Program-made: the position numbers and the translations under genes
Notes under the pieces: model-generated
Databases searched by the model: none
What the model was told of the DNA's origin: nothing
What the model saw: the letters and a program-made list of their open reading frames with translations, nothing else
Shown: positions 23,301-34,200 of the stretch, in pieces
How the letters are laid out: each line of letters starts with the position of its first letter
Numbering within the stretch: position 1 is the stretch's first letter
Source of the DNA: Antedon mediterranea
Taxonomy: Eukaryota > Echinodermata > Crinoidea > Comatulida > Antedonidae
Assembly (NCBI RefSeq): GCF_964355755.1
Contig: NC_092677.1
Span: 25,948,101-26,012,100 of the forward strand
Length of the DNA stretch: 64,000 bases
Direction of reading: 5' to 3'

Positions 23301-26300
23301 AATGAGCCTGCCTGTCTTTTGGCAGACATAATTAGGCCTATTCAGATTGCTACAGTATTCTTTCTTTTCTCTATGGTTTGTCGACATAGTTCCTATTATA
23401 CTCAATGGGTACAATATTCTTGCCCCATTCTTGCTGTGGAAATTCGGAAGTATGAGATCGTTTTTAATGAACCTGCCTGTCTTTTGGCAGACATTAATTA
23501 ATCTGATTGTATCTATTTATCCTTAATTCTTTTCTCTATGGTTTGTCGACATGTTTTGTTTGTACCGTCGTGATAACAATACTGCGTCCGTCAACTTGAG
23601 ACGACGACGTCAGTTCTTTTGTTGTGTAGGCCTGTTATTCGTTGATTAACACATCGATTAGAGACCCCAAGGTGAGTGATAGGTGTGACAAACCACAATA
23701 CAAGCGTGGGAGCGAGTGTTTGTCACAGGCCGAAAATGTAGATCGGAACCAGGTTTTGACCAATTGACGTGGAATGTTAACACATTACATATTGTGTAAA
23801 GGCCACTTTACACAGACGAGCGGTAACATTGAGCAGAAAACCGTGTACAGGTAGCTTGTCCCACGTAGAATCTGCTATAGCTATTCATCAGCAGAAACCG
23901 CCCATCCACTCACCGTAAGCCCTATTATTAATTATCGTTACCGCTCGTCTGTGTAAATTGGCCTTAATGCTTGAATGTCCTCTGTTGGACCATTTTACCA
24001 TTAAGCTCAAAGCTTTTTATTGTATCATTTATCAATTAAGAGAAAACGGTAGCCTTTGGACTGTTTTTTTTTTGAATCATATAAGGGGACCGGGAATGTA
24101 AGCTCAATACCCCAAGGTATCCAGTCACCATACAACCATAGATCTTAGTACAGAGGATGTACGGATATCCAGTATATTATACTGTAATACTATTAATACA
24201 ACCATCAAAATATTCTCCATACGACAATGTACTATACTGTAACTAGAAATAGTCTCCATCGGCAATTATGTACTCTAAATTCAAATGCAACTTGAGAGTA
24301 GCTTGACCTTTGACCTGTCTCATCATCGAATCTTTTGAGAATTATGATGCCTTATGTTTTTAATCTTCGATTGCCATTTCAAGTGAGAGCGGAAGACAGT
24401 GTCTGATTAGTTTGAGCATAAACCGGATTTTGTTTTCTGACTGACTTTTAAAATCAGTATTCAATATGGGTATTGCTAAACACCGCAAACCCCGCAAACC
24501 TCCAAAAAAACATAGCAAACCCCACCGAACCAACATAAAAGTGATTGAATCATGTAGTGTACAACCCACTGGGTATATCCATGTAAACAAAATATTACAT
24601 TTCTAACTGTTAACTACTTATTTTTGGGGTAAAACATCATTTTTTGGTCAAAAATTATTGCTAATTTTTAACCAAAAAATGATGTTTTATCCCGGTTTAT
24701 CCCCAAAAAAGTAGTTAACAGTAGAAATTTAATAATTTATATACCCAGTGGGTCGTACACTACATTATTCAATCACTTTTATGTTGGTTTGGTGGGGTTT
24801 GCTATGGTTTTTTGGAGGTTTGCGGGGTTTAGCAATCATTTTTGACCAAAAAATGATGTTTTACCCCAAAAATAAGTTGTTAACAGTAGAAATTTAACTT
24901 TTTTGTTTACATTGATAAACCCAGTGGGTTGTATACTACATGATTCAATCACTTTTATGTTGGTTCGGTGGGGTTTGCTATGTTTTTTTGGAGGTTTGCG
25001 GGGGTTTGCGGAGTTTGCGGTGTTTAGCAATACCCTTCAATATTCCTTCCCAATAATTAACTAAAACTGTTTTTGACAAAAAAAATATTATGTGCCCAAA
25101 TATGGTAGTGATATGCTTAAATATGGTAGTGATATGACATCATGATGTCCATATATGGGCACATCATATTTTGTTTGTCACATAGTTTGTCAGAGCTTTA
25201 TGGGTGATTAGTTTATTTTAGGTGGCTTTAATAAATAAAATTTGTAAAAACATGAGTTAATACAGAATTGTAAAATAATGTTGAATGCGTGTGTACGTGT
25301 ACAAGGAACATGACGTAATAAGATGTATCGTGGTTAATAGGAGCAGGTGTTGTAGTCAAGTAGTATACGTTTACAATATTCCTAAAATATGGGCACATCA
25401 CATTTTTTTGTCACATAAAGTTTTATAGTGTAAATATAGCTGTATTGTTATGTGCAGTATAATACTGCAGTTGTGCAGTTACGAAATGGGATAGACGTTT
25501 ACAGTATTACACATTAAATAGCAACAATTCTAGCAGCCCACTGTTTCAGAATTCTACCGTACGTACCGTAGGCCCAAATGAACTTAATTACAGACCGTAA
25601 AGGAATCAGTGGTTTGTCCTAAGGCACATTCAGATAACAATCGTAATCTGGCCAAATGTTTGTGTTATTCGAAATTGAGAACAGTTAATTTCTTGTAATG
25701 TCTCGGCGCATGGGGTGCATGATACTTCAACCCAGTTTGCTACTTAAATGGGCTCATGGCTTTTCTGTTCTGTAGCTGAGTTGAGTATGGCGCGCCAATG
25801 TCATTTATTTAAGCAATAGAGATATCTTAGTTTTTAATAGAGATATCTTAGTTTTAAATAGAGATATCTTAGTTTTAAATAGAGATATCTTAGTTTTAAA
25901 TAGAGATATCTTAGTTTTAAATAGAGATATCTTAGTTTTAAATAGAGATATCTTAGTTTTAAATAGAGATATCTATATCTTAGTTTTAAATAGAGATATC
26001 TATATCTTAGTTTTTAATACTAATATCTTAGTTTCAAATAGAGATATCTTAGTTTTAAATAGAGATAGGTCTATCTCTATTAGTATTAATGGAGTTTAAA
26101 ACTAAGATATCTTTACTTCAGAATAAACTACAGCTTGGCGCGCCATAGTTGAGCTAACCATGACTTACCGATGTTATATCGTTCAAACTGGTATATCCGT
26201 GATTTGCTAATTTTGTTTGATTGCTATCAATTTAGTATTAACAGCTTAAAATTAAGCGGTTTAACAATATCCTGATCACGTATCATTAATGGATTTCTGC

Positions 26301-28599
26301 AGTTGTAGTATATTTCGCTTTATATTAAGCTTTAGGCTTTAAGGTGCCTCAATTATTTTTACCAATTTCAATTCTGTGTAAAATGAAGTAGGCCCACAGA
26401 TAATAATAAGCATATTCAAAAGTTATTGTTGATCAAATTATTGTATGCCTACTTGCAAAATGCGCTTACGTCCTTGCATTGTGTCCTAAAGCTTGGTTCC
26501 CACTAGAACGTAACCCAAGGACGTAAACGCAACGCAAGCGTTTTAACCAATGACAAGCGAAGTTATAGACAGTTAGTAATCACAAGCGAATAAGCCATCG
26601 CTTGTGATTGGTCAATTCACTTGCGTTGCGTTACGTCGTTGCGTCGCTAGTGGGAACCACGCTTTAAGCTTGGTTCTCACTGGACGCAACGCAAAGACGT
26701 AAACGCAACGCAAGCGTGTTGACAAATGACAAGCGATTGTTCGAATAATACTTTTGATTGGTTAACTCACTAAGGCGTGGTTCCCACTAGAACGTAACGC
26801 AAGGACGTAAACGCAACGCAAGCGTTTTAACCAATGACAAGCGAAGTTAGACAGTTAGCAATCACTAGCGAATAAGCCATCGCTTGTGATTGGTCAATTC
26901 ACTTGCGTTGCGTTACGTCCTTGCGGTGCGTCGCTAGTGGGAACCACGCTTTATATATATAAGCATAACGCTTGGTCCCACTACGCAACGAAATGACGTA
27001 AGCCGCAACGCAAGCGAATTGACCAATTACAAGCGACAGTTGGAATAATACATCGCTTTTGATTGGTCATTTCGCTTACGTCCTAATGGGAACCAAGCTT
27101 TAAGAAAACCATACAGCAAACAACTGAACTAACTATACCAAACAATTTTAGTTTAAACCAAATGTTTTTTTTAACCCCCACTTATCTATATTTTTATTCT
27201 ATTTTCAACAGTGTATGTTCAAGACGTCCACTGTGACGACCGAGTACGAAACATCACCAACCTATCGGCTGTAATATCATCTCACCGAAGCGTAACTACC
27301 TCACCATACCACCTCTCAAAAGACTGCATCGTCCTCATCTCGGCACCCCCGGGCCAACAAATTAACCTACGTTTCGAGTTCTTCGATTTGCAGCCATCAT
27401 ACGACAAGGATAATAAGAGATGTAGTCCGATTTTAGGCGATAAATTGATGATATACGAACGTGGTATGGAAGGCCTTGCAAGCCCGCCTGAAAGAACGTA
27501 CTGTGGCGGGTCTGGCGTGTTTCCCGCAGATTATCAGTCGACTTCTAATGTCCTTGGTGTACGATTCTTTTCCGATAATATTGCGTCGCAAAAAGATTAT
27601 GGTTTCAGATTTACATATACAACGTTTAAAAGCGAAGGTAAACGTATTTTATTTATAATATTATAAATACAATAGGCTAAACAGTGTATTAATAGGGCAT
27701 ATTTAAAACGCAGTGATACTTTTTTGCCACTTCTCATGTCGATAACAAATTCGGTTTCGTTTTGGTTGTTTTAGTAAGTGGCGACTGCTTTATGTGTAGT
27801 GACGGAACGATGTGTATCGACTCTGACGTAGTCTGTGACAACATCAAAAACTGCAACGATGATAGTGATGAAGCCGTGGATCTGTGTGAAGCTGGTAAGT
27901 TAATGACGTCACATGTTTTTGACGTTACACGGTTACGACGTCACTTTTACGGCCGGGTTTGCCATAGGTGTTACCAAAAGTTAAGACCCATAACACTACA
28001 ATGCCCATAACACTACGAGGCCCATAACACTACGAGGCCCATAACACTACAGGACCCATAACACTACAAGACGCATAACACTACAAGACCCATAACACTA
28101 CCGTACGAGACCCATAACACTACCAGACCAATAATACTACCGCAAAGTCATCCAATTCGCACGAATAAATTCGCCTAGTTGGGAATCCCATGCTTTAGTA
28201 TAAACATTTTACACATTTGTATTTATTTTTTCAGAAAGTAACAACATAATAAAAGAATGGATCAATTGGTTAGGCCTAGAGGTTGTGATAGTAATCGCAG
28301 CCGCTGTAGGCCTTGTTCTAATCGTGATGGTAGTGACGTGTTTTATATGCTGTTGTGGTTGCTGTTCCAGAAAAGAAAAACGTGATTCTAAACCGTACAG
28401 GGCTCCACCAACACCTCGACCGACGTCATTTCCGTCGCAGTCTAACTTTTCTTCGTATTCGTCCGCGTCGGGAGGAACCGGAGGACGGCCGTATTTCCAG
28501 CCTCCACATAACCCTATGTACCCACCAATTCAAAATGGCGGATATAGTGTTGTTTATAACCACGACAACGGGAAAGTTGATTTTCCACAGAAACTTTGA
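17306..28599 (+). CDS. Signal peptide-CUB-LDLa-transmembrane protein (LDLRAD2-like architecture)
   Basis: Four exons: 17306-17396, 27212-27637, 27775-27894 and 28235-28599. All are joined in phase 1 with GT-AG borders (1002 nt, 333 residues). Residues 1-24 are a signal peptide with a hydrophobic core (LSLFIVILLSALV). Residues about 38-170 form a CUB-like domain (HLSKDCIVLISAPPG, GVRFFSDN). Residues about 175-211 form an LDL-receptor class A module with six cysteines and the calcium-binding NCNDDSDE motif. A 20-residue membrane helix (VVIVIAAAVGLVLIVMVV) is followed by a cysteine cluster (CFICCCGCC), possibly palmitoylated. The cytoplasmic tail of about 85 residues is rich in Pro, Ser and Tyr. 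Order and size recall vertebrate LDLRAD2, but orthology is not shown. The next gene has the same kinds of domain. Intron 1 is 9.8 kb and packed with repeats. Confidence 0.88.
19211..19580. mobile_element. MITE family D-like element
   Basis: The 12-bp ends TATGGCGCGCCA and TGGCGCGCCATA bracket 370 bp. The left side continues with aagctgtcatttattcgg and aaagatatcttagtttta, as in the larger copy at 25796. The right subterminal region is not similar, so the right boundary is less sure. Confidence 0.55.
19636..19767. repeat. Inverted repeat of about 132 bp
   Basis: The arm containing aagtatcataggaatatttg is mirrored at the right by caaatattcctatgatactt, and the similarity continues inward to the catcacatg/catgtgatg region. 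Probably a small foldback MITE. Confidence 0.8.
20317..20333 (+). repeat. Poly-C run
   Basis: An uninterrupted run of about 17 cytosines, liable to sequencing or replication slippage. Confidence 0.9.
21462..21747. mobile_element. MITE family B, two overlapping copies
   Basis: Ends agcttggttccaactagg and gtggaaaccaagctt. A second internal start, gcttggttcccatttgag, lies at about 21590. Subterminal words such as gcaaggacgtaacgcaacg appear on both sides. Confidence 0.82.
22140..22445 (+). repeat. Imperfect direct duplication
   Basis: A segment with gacggaaggctac and gcaggctatct lies at about 22140 and recurs at about 22313. Both are followed by a gttcaggtctcatccga-like stretch. Part recurs again near 22425. 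Origin unknown. Confidence 0.6.
22754..22822. repeat. GC-rich inverted repeat
   Basis: The arm tacggggcgccgtttgggac and its near-complement gtcccgaacggcgccccgta flank about 20 bp. A single arm recurs at about 53527-53553 (aatgtcccatacggcgcccc), which suggests a dispersed element whose ends are these sequences. Confidence 0.8.
23205..23565 (+). repeat. Direct duplication of about 170 bp
   Basis: The words cctgcctgtcttttggcaga and tctctatggtttgtcgacat occur twice, at about 23308/23372 and 23473/23535. The left part (ctaatattaag to cccagacta) is also similar to 45530-45595 in the NLR last intron, so this is a dispersed repeat. Confidence 0.65.
23797..23967. mobile_element. MITE with inverted ends of about 30 bp
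   Basis: Left end taaaggccactttacacaga continues with cgagcggtaac. The right end is gttaccgctcgtctgtgtaa followed by attggcctta. The element is 171 bp with no coding sequence. Confidence 0.85.
24471..25041. mobile_element. Foldback element with a duplicated right arm
   Basis: The left arm (24471-24650) contains gggtattgctaaacaccgca, ccaacataaaagtgattgaa and ttggggtaaaacatcatttt. It is mirrored by 24665-24835 and mirrored again by 24840-25041. Arms are about 180 bp. The second right-hand copy restores the full terminal match (ggtgtttagcaataccc). Confidence 0.85.
25076..25200. mobile_element. MITE family C copy
   Basis: Two internal units and the core atgtccatatatgggcacat are present. The left terminal repeat is degraded. 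Confidence 0.78.
25385..25437. mobile_element. MITE family C, right-end fragment
   Basis: Only the terminal part is present: gggcacatcacatttttttg, then gtcacataaagttttatagt. Confidence 0.65.
25796..26147. mobile_element. MITE family D with expanded 21-bp repeat
   Basis: The ends TATGGCGCGCCA and TGGCGCGCCATA are flanked by gttgag on both sides, a likely target duplication. The interior at about 25825-26065 holds about 11 tandem units of agagatatcttagttttaaa. The same word appears once, inverted, near the right end. Confidence 0.85.
26491..27102. mobile_element. Cluster of four MITE family B copies
   Basis: Copies lie at 26491-26665, 26666-26770 (truncated), 26772-26952 and 26968-27102. Complete ones begin gcttggttcccactagaacg or gcgtggttcccactagaacg and end tagtgggaaccacgcttt. 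Between the ends they keep ttttaaccaatgacaagcga and its complement-like partner. The cluster ends 109 bp before exon 2 of the CUB-LDLa gene. Confidence 0.9.
27985..28145 (+). repeat. 18-bp minisatellite in intron 3 of the CUB-LDLa gene
   Basis: About nine copies of cccataacactacaaga with small variants. One copy is lengthened (accgtacgaga). Confidence 0.93.
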
Positions 28600-31238
28600 A
28601 TTCATTGATGACGTATCTTACGCTGTTGTTCATGACGTCATCGTTGTATGCCTAAATACACTATCCGATGTTAAAAACTAACGGGATATTTTTGTTAATT
28701 CATTATGATATTAAATTATATCAAATATTAAAGTGCTTAGGCCCACGAGTAAGGTATCCAATCTCAAGTCATACAAAAAGTTTTCCCGGAATCGTATCAG
28801 TTCCCCGTGTGTTACTGAACGACCGAAATCGGTCACACTTGGGTCTACGTAAAAGAGATTGTTTCGTTATAATATTATAGTTATAAAAATTTACGCAAAA
28901 TAACTCATACTGATTTTTATATACACTAAAATCTTATATTGATATTCTAAATTATATTTCATTGATCGGATCCCGTTAAAATTGTGGCGATCAAAAGCAT
29001 GACGTCATTGTTATGTGTTCAGACGACAGCAGTCAGCTGTGTGTGAACGAGGATGAAGGATAGCGATCAAAACCGTCTGAACACGCCGTCTGGTATAAGA
29101 TCGCGGTTGAAGCAATGCAATTGTGTTAAATTGGCCTGTTATTTAAGCTGTTTAATTAAGCTGTTTTAAAGTATTATTCTGATTATTATATTTCTTATGT
29201 ATTTACTTCCATGTAATATTTAAAATACGCCGGGTTACAAGTTACACACGCGGCTAAATTCTTTTTCTAAAAACTTGATGGGTTGCCTTGTATGAATTCC
29301 ATGGGGACTTGTTCGACTATCGCGACGCAGAAACAACATTGACGAAGAAGAATGTGCTGCGTTGTGAGAGCATGCGTTACTACGCCAAAAGTGTGTACAG
29401 AGTTGTGAAATGTATTACACGATCAACCGATAACGGTTATGGTTCCGTTAGTCCTTATTTACATTAATTAAAACTGATTGAGATATCAGAGCCGAGGATT
29501 CGATGAGAATGACGTTACGTTTTGTGAATTGTGTGTGTAACTCGGCGAGTAAGCCTATTGTTTTAATTTCTTTCTGAAGTCAGGTATTTTGTACATAATT
29601 TACGCCGTTAATTTAACGGTTATTTTAAGATGGCTGAATCGTGACATCCTACCGAAAAAAGTCTGTGTATTTATTGAGGATGTTCTTTGTGAAAATAGAA
29701 ATATTGTAAAATAAAGACTTTTATACTGCTTGGTATAAGATTGGGCGTGTACAGTAGTCTGGTGACGTCATAGGTTTACGCTGAAAAAAGACACACAAAC
29801 AAATTAGGCTTATATTTTCAGCTCTGAAACATTCGTTTTAGATTATATAAAACATTTTAGGACTATTATTTATGTAGTGTAGTGAACTCGTGGTCCAGTG
29901 TGTGAATAAAATGAATATACAGATAAGGCCTGGTACGGCAAGACCATCGTTGTAAATCTTCTAGCTACAACGAGAAATTAAGAAGAAAGAGAAATTTGTC
30001 GACTTTATTTAGATGTTGAGCGTGTCAGGCGCAGCTCCATTGAGCTGCAGATGCGTTATGTGTGATGGCATTATCATCTGCACATCTCTGAAACGCTAGT
30101 AAACGCAAATAAAAATTGTGATGTTGTTTAGTAACGTAGTCTAGAAATTGCTGTTTTATAACAAAAAAATGTCTAAAAGGTATCTGTTATTGCTTATGGC
30201 TGACGTATTAAATTTTAAATAAAAAATGCCTCAAGTCTCTTGTTTTTTCTTTACTAAAGTTAATGCTATTGATAACGATTATACATACATTCGTCTTGAA
30301 CAAAATATCCATGGATGATTTTGTTTGTTGTTTTTTTAAATCATAAATAATACATTATGCGCGGCGGGACACATTATGCCTACTTTTGTTAATATATAAG
30401 ACGCAAAATGTCAACTATAGAGGGGGACAAACACGATATATAATACATCAGCAATACATTTTAATATTTATCATTTCGTTCAATACCAACAAGGAAAGCA
30501 TCCCGTATTTTCAATTGTAGCGCAGAATAATGTTTGAAATATAGAAAAAGTTTTAAATATATAGGCCTATAGAGATTATAAACACATTGTAACAGTTTAT
30601 TTATTGTTAATTTACAGTTTATTGCGAGAAAAAAAGTAATGTCATCCAATTATGACGTCATCCAGTATCAAAAGGCGGTGTTGATTTTTGGAGTTACTTT
30701 GCCAGCAGTAGTTCACGACACGACGAGAAAATAAATAAATGTTCCCTTTAATGTTTGTTATTAAACGTGCTTAATACGATGAATTACATCTTATTGTTTA
30801 CTTGATAAATCTTTATAAGTCTACATACCATACAGTGGTGAGTTTTTATTCAGTTTATGTACGTTTAAAGTGGTGTAACTAACAACTGAAACAAATACGT
30901 TTTTGCTAGGCCTGGCCCTTTTACTAGCCTAGGCTAGCTGAAAGGCAGCAGCCAAGGATAAAAAAATGACACTTATTCTAGGCGTAAGCTCTACCCAATC
31001 CTAGGCCTAGGCTAGTTTGATAATACTACGATTATAAACTGGGCCTAGGATAAATATTTCCTTTTAAATACATATTAAGAAATAAAAGTGTTGATTGTTT
31101 TTACTTTTGTGCTTAGATTGGATTACAATTTTATTCAACAAGAAAGAGAAAAGAGGAGTTTAAAATAGTCTCTTCGACTAGGCCTAGCCTAATCTTAGCA
31201 AATTTTTGATGTGGAGTGAGAGGTGAATAGCCTAGGAT
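28600..31238. other. 3' flank of the CUB-LDLa gene and 5' flank of the LRP-like gene
   Basis: A polyadenylation signal AATAAA at about 29710 would give a 3'UTR of about 1.1 kb; another lies near 29906. A CpG-containing stretch at about 28980-29100 and the region just before 31239 have no recognisable coding sequence. The promoter of the LRP-like gene must lie in the right part, but no core motif is clear. Confidence 0.4.
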
Positions 31239-34200
31239 ATGATACTATCAAAAAATACTATCAGCATCCTGCTGCTAATAGGTAAGTAGTGTTACAGTAC
31301 TATTGAATTTCAAGAAACATTTAAGCAGAAGAGGGAGGCTAATAATTATAATTTAATATAAGGGTCTGACGACCTGCCAGCCTCTTAGTCTTACGCCACT
31401 TTATTAAATTGAGGTGGTGTTACGGTGGATAATAATAATAAGTGTCGCTGAAACCAGACCCCCCCCCCCCACCCCATATTTTATACGCACCCAACATGTA
31501 TGCAGGCTAAAATATGCTCAAATAACTATAGTTTATACCATAGAGTAATTACACTTATTTATAGATAAGAAGTCATTATACAGTACCAGTTTACTAAGAT
31601 AAACACCAAATTAATTATGATTAAAATAAAAAAACAATGCCAGCTTATTAAAGTAAATTTATGATTTCAGTTGGGAGAGTTTATTTACTGTATGGTAACG
31701 TGTGTGACGTAAAATTTATTTTGAGAATGCCTGTAAAACTATCAACGATAATTGTTATATGACCAGTCAAGTGATCAGTACTTAAACGCACTGTTTACTT
31801 ATACTGTAATTAATAAGAATTGAAACATTAATTTTCGTATAATTACATTATTATGTTTCTATAATGTAGTATGTCCAAAGTTCACTCAAATTCAAGTATC
31901 AAGAGCTGTTTACATAAAGCGTGGTTCCCACTAGCGACGCAACGCAAGGACGTAAAGCAACGCAAGTGAATTGACCAATCACAAGCGATGGCTTATTCGC
32001 TTGTGATTGCTAACTGTCTATAACTTCGCTTGTCATTGGTTAAAACACTTGCGTTGCGTTTACGTCCTTGCGTTACGTTCTAGTGGGAACCAAGCTTTAC
32101 AGTCATCTACTTTCTGATTCATGAAAATAGAGTTTTCTTAATTATCGATCAAATTTATTTCTATATTTAGACTTTGAATATTCCTGTGTTGTTTATAGTC
32201 GTCTGCTACTAATGTATATAATTTTATTACTGTATGTCAGACTGCTGTATGTTCATTAATACATTGATGTCTAAGTGTAGCCAGTAAATTGTTTTTTAAT
32301 CATTGCGATCTGTCAAGTCATTGTAACTAAAGGAATTGACAGGTAGTGTCAGGCCAGTTATTTAATAATTAACTGTTAATAATTAATTAATTTATTTTTT
32401 ATTTTATACGCATCCAACATTAAGCACAAACCCACCAGATACAGTAGTAGTTGAACTATTTTATAATTTATTATTTATCATGCTTATAATACCGTACTGA
32501 CGCGGGTATAAGCCCATACTCGGGTATAAGCCCACCCCCGACTTTTGGCTAATTTTCATGAAAAATGAGGCACTCGGGTATAAGCCCACCCATTAATTCG
32601 AAGATCTAGTGTGTGTCGTAATACATATTTTTGTATTTGGCGATGTCCATACACCGAATACACCTACCAACCTTTGATCATAACCAAGCTAGGCTAATAT
32701 ACGCTAGGCCATATGAGGCCTAACGGTCCTGTTTTGTTTGCACTCCATCGCGGTCGAAGATCGCTTCACACACGACGCTACATACAAGTCGCCAAAACGG
32801 AAAACCACTATTTGGTATCGGCTGCCATAAACAAGCTTATTAAATTTCTTTGGTACATTTCTATTTAACGAACATTGTATACTTGCTTTTCTGCTTGATA
32901 AATTCTTGTTCAATTGATGTTTAAAATAAGATATTCTACGATAAATTACACGAACTATAAGCTTAATTTTCCGACACTCTACACCTCGTGTATTTAGAGG
33001 CAACGTCGTACACGTGAGGGCGCTCGCTCGCATTGTGGAAATACACAGTGTGCATGTGCTGTTTTTGACGATCTGCATTTTTGGATCCTCGGGTATAAGC
33101 CCACCCCTCAAACTTGACGTGATTTCATGTTCAAGGGGGGTGGGCTTATACCCGCGTCAGTACGGTATTAACAAAGTCTCATTTGAGGCTTAGGGAGTGG
33201 AGTTGAAATGAAAGAGTCGTGAGTTACAACCCTGGCACTACTGTAGGTCAGGATTGAACCCTGGACCTTGGGATTAGAAGGCAAGCACGTTAACCACCAG
33301 CTACAGCCCCCTCTACTATATTGATAATATCATGGACCTTATAATTACTGTAAAGGCCGAGTCCATGATCATAATACATTTGATTGGTGGAATTTAGTGA
33401 TCATATTGTACACATAAAGTTGTTTATAATTATTGTTTTTTGTGGCCAGGCATCTTCTGTTGCTGAACATGCTCACATTTTTTGCTCTTTGAATTTGGTT
33501 TAAATTAATTTGGTAATATTACTTCTGAGGATTTCCGTTTGTTTTAATGGTTATTGTCTTGTTAGTTTCAGTTTAAAGCAGTGGCACTATAAACATGTAT
33601 ATTACTATAGTGGTTGGTTGAAGTTATAAATCTATATTAGAATATACTATTAATAGTGGTTGGTTTTAGTTACAGTATAAATATAAGTGTATATTAGAAT
33701 TCAAACTATCATAGCTGTTGGTTGGTTGTAGTTTATAAAAAATGAACACAAGACTTTGTCATTGAGCGCAGGAAATGCTCTGTGTCTGTACACGTGTTCT
33801 CAATTCTGATTGGACGTCCATCGGGGGAGTAAACCCTCACAAACTTGGCATAATCCTATCAATCTTTAGATCTACATTTTCAACTGAAGTTTCATTTTCA
33901 AATTATCATATTTAATAGCAATAGCAGTCAGAATAAACATTTTTTTTAAGTACAGTACAATCATTTGATTTAAAAATAAGAGGGGGGAATTCCAATAAAA
34001 GCAACATTTCTGAATGGCAACCAGTATAATGAAAAATGTAATAATGCGGTTTTTATTGTGTAAACACCTTTCCTGTCTGTTTTTAAAATTCTATGAATCA
34101 AATGTCAATATTCTATTTCCTTATGTACTGTACTTTAACAAACTTAGACAAACACTAGGCGCTTCAATTTAAAGTTATTAAGATCTGTCTACACTATAAA

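Noticed and set aside
33200-33312. Functional tRNA gene
   Set aside because: The acceptor stem does not pair, despite a good T arm.
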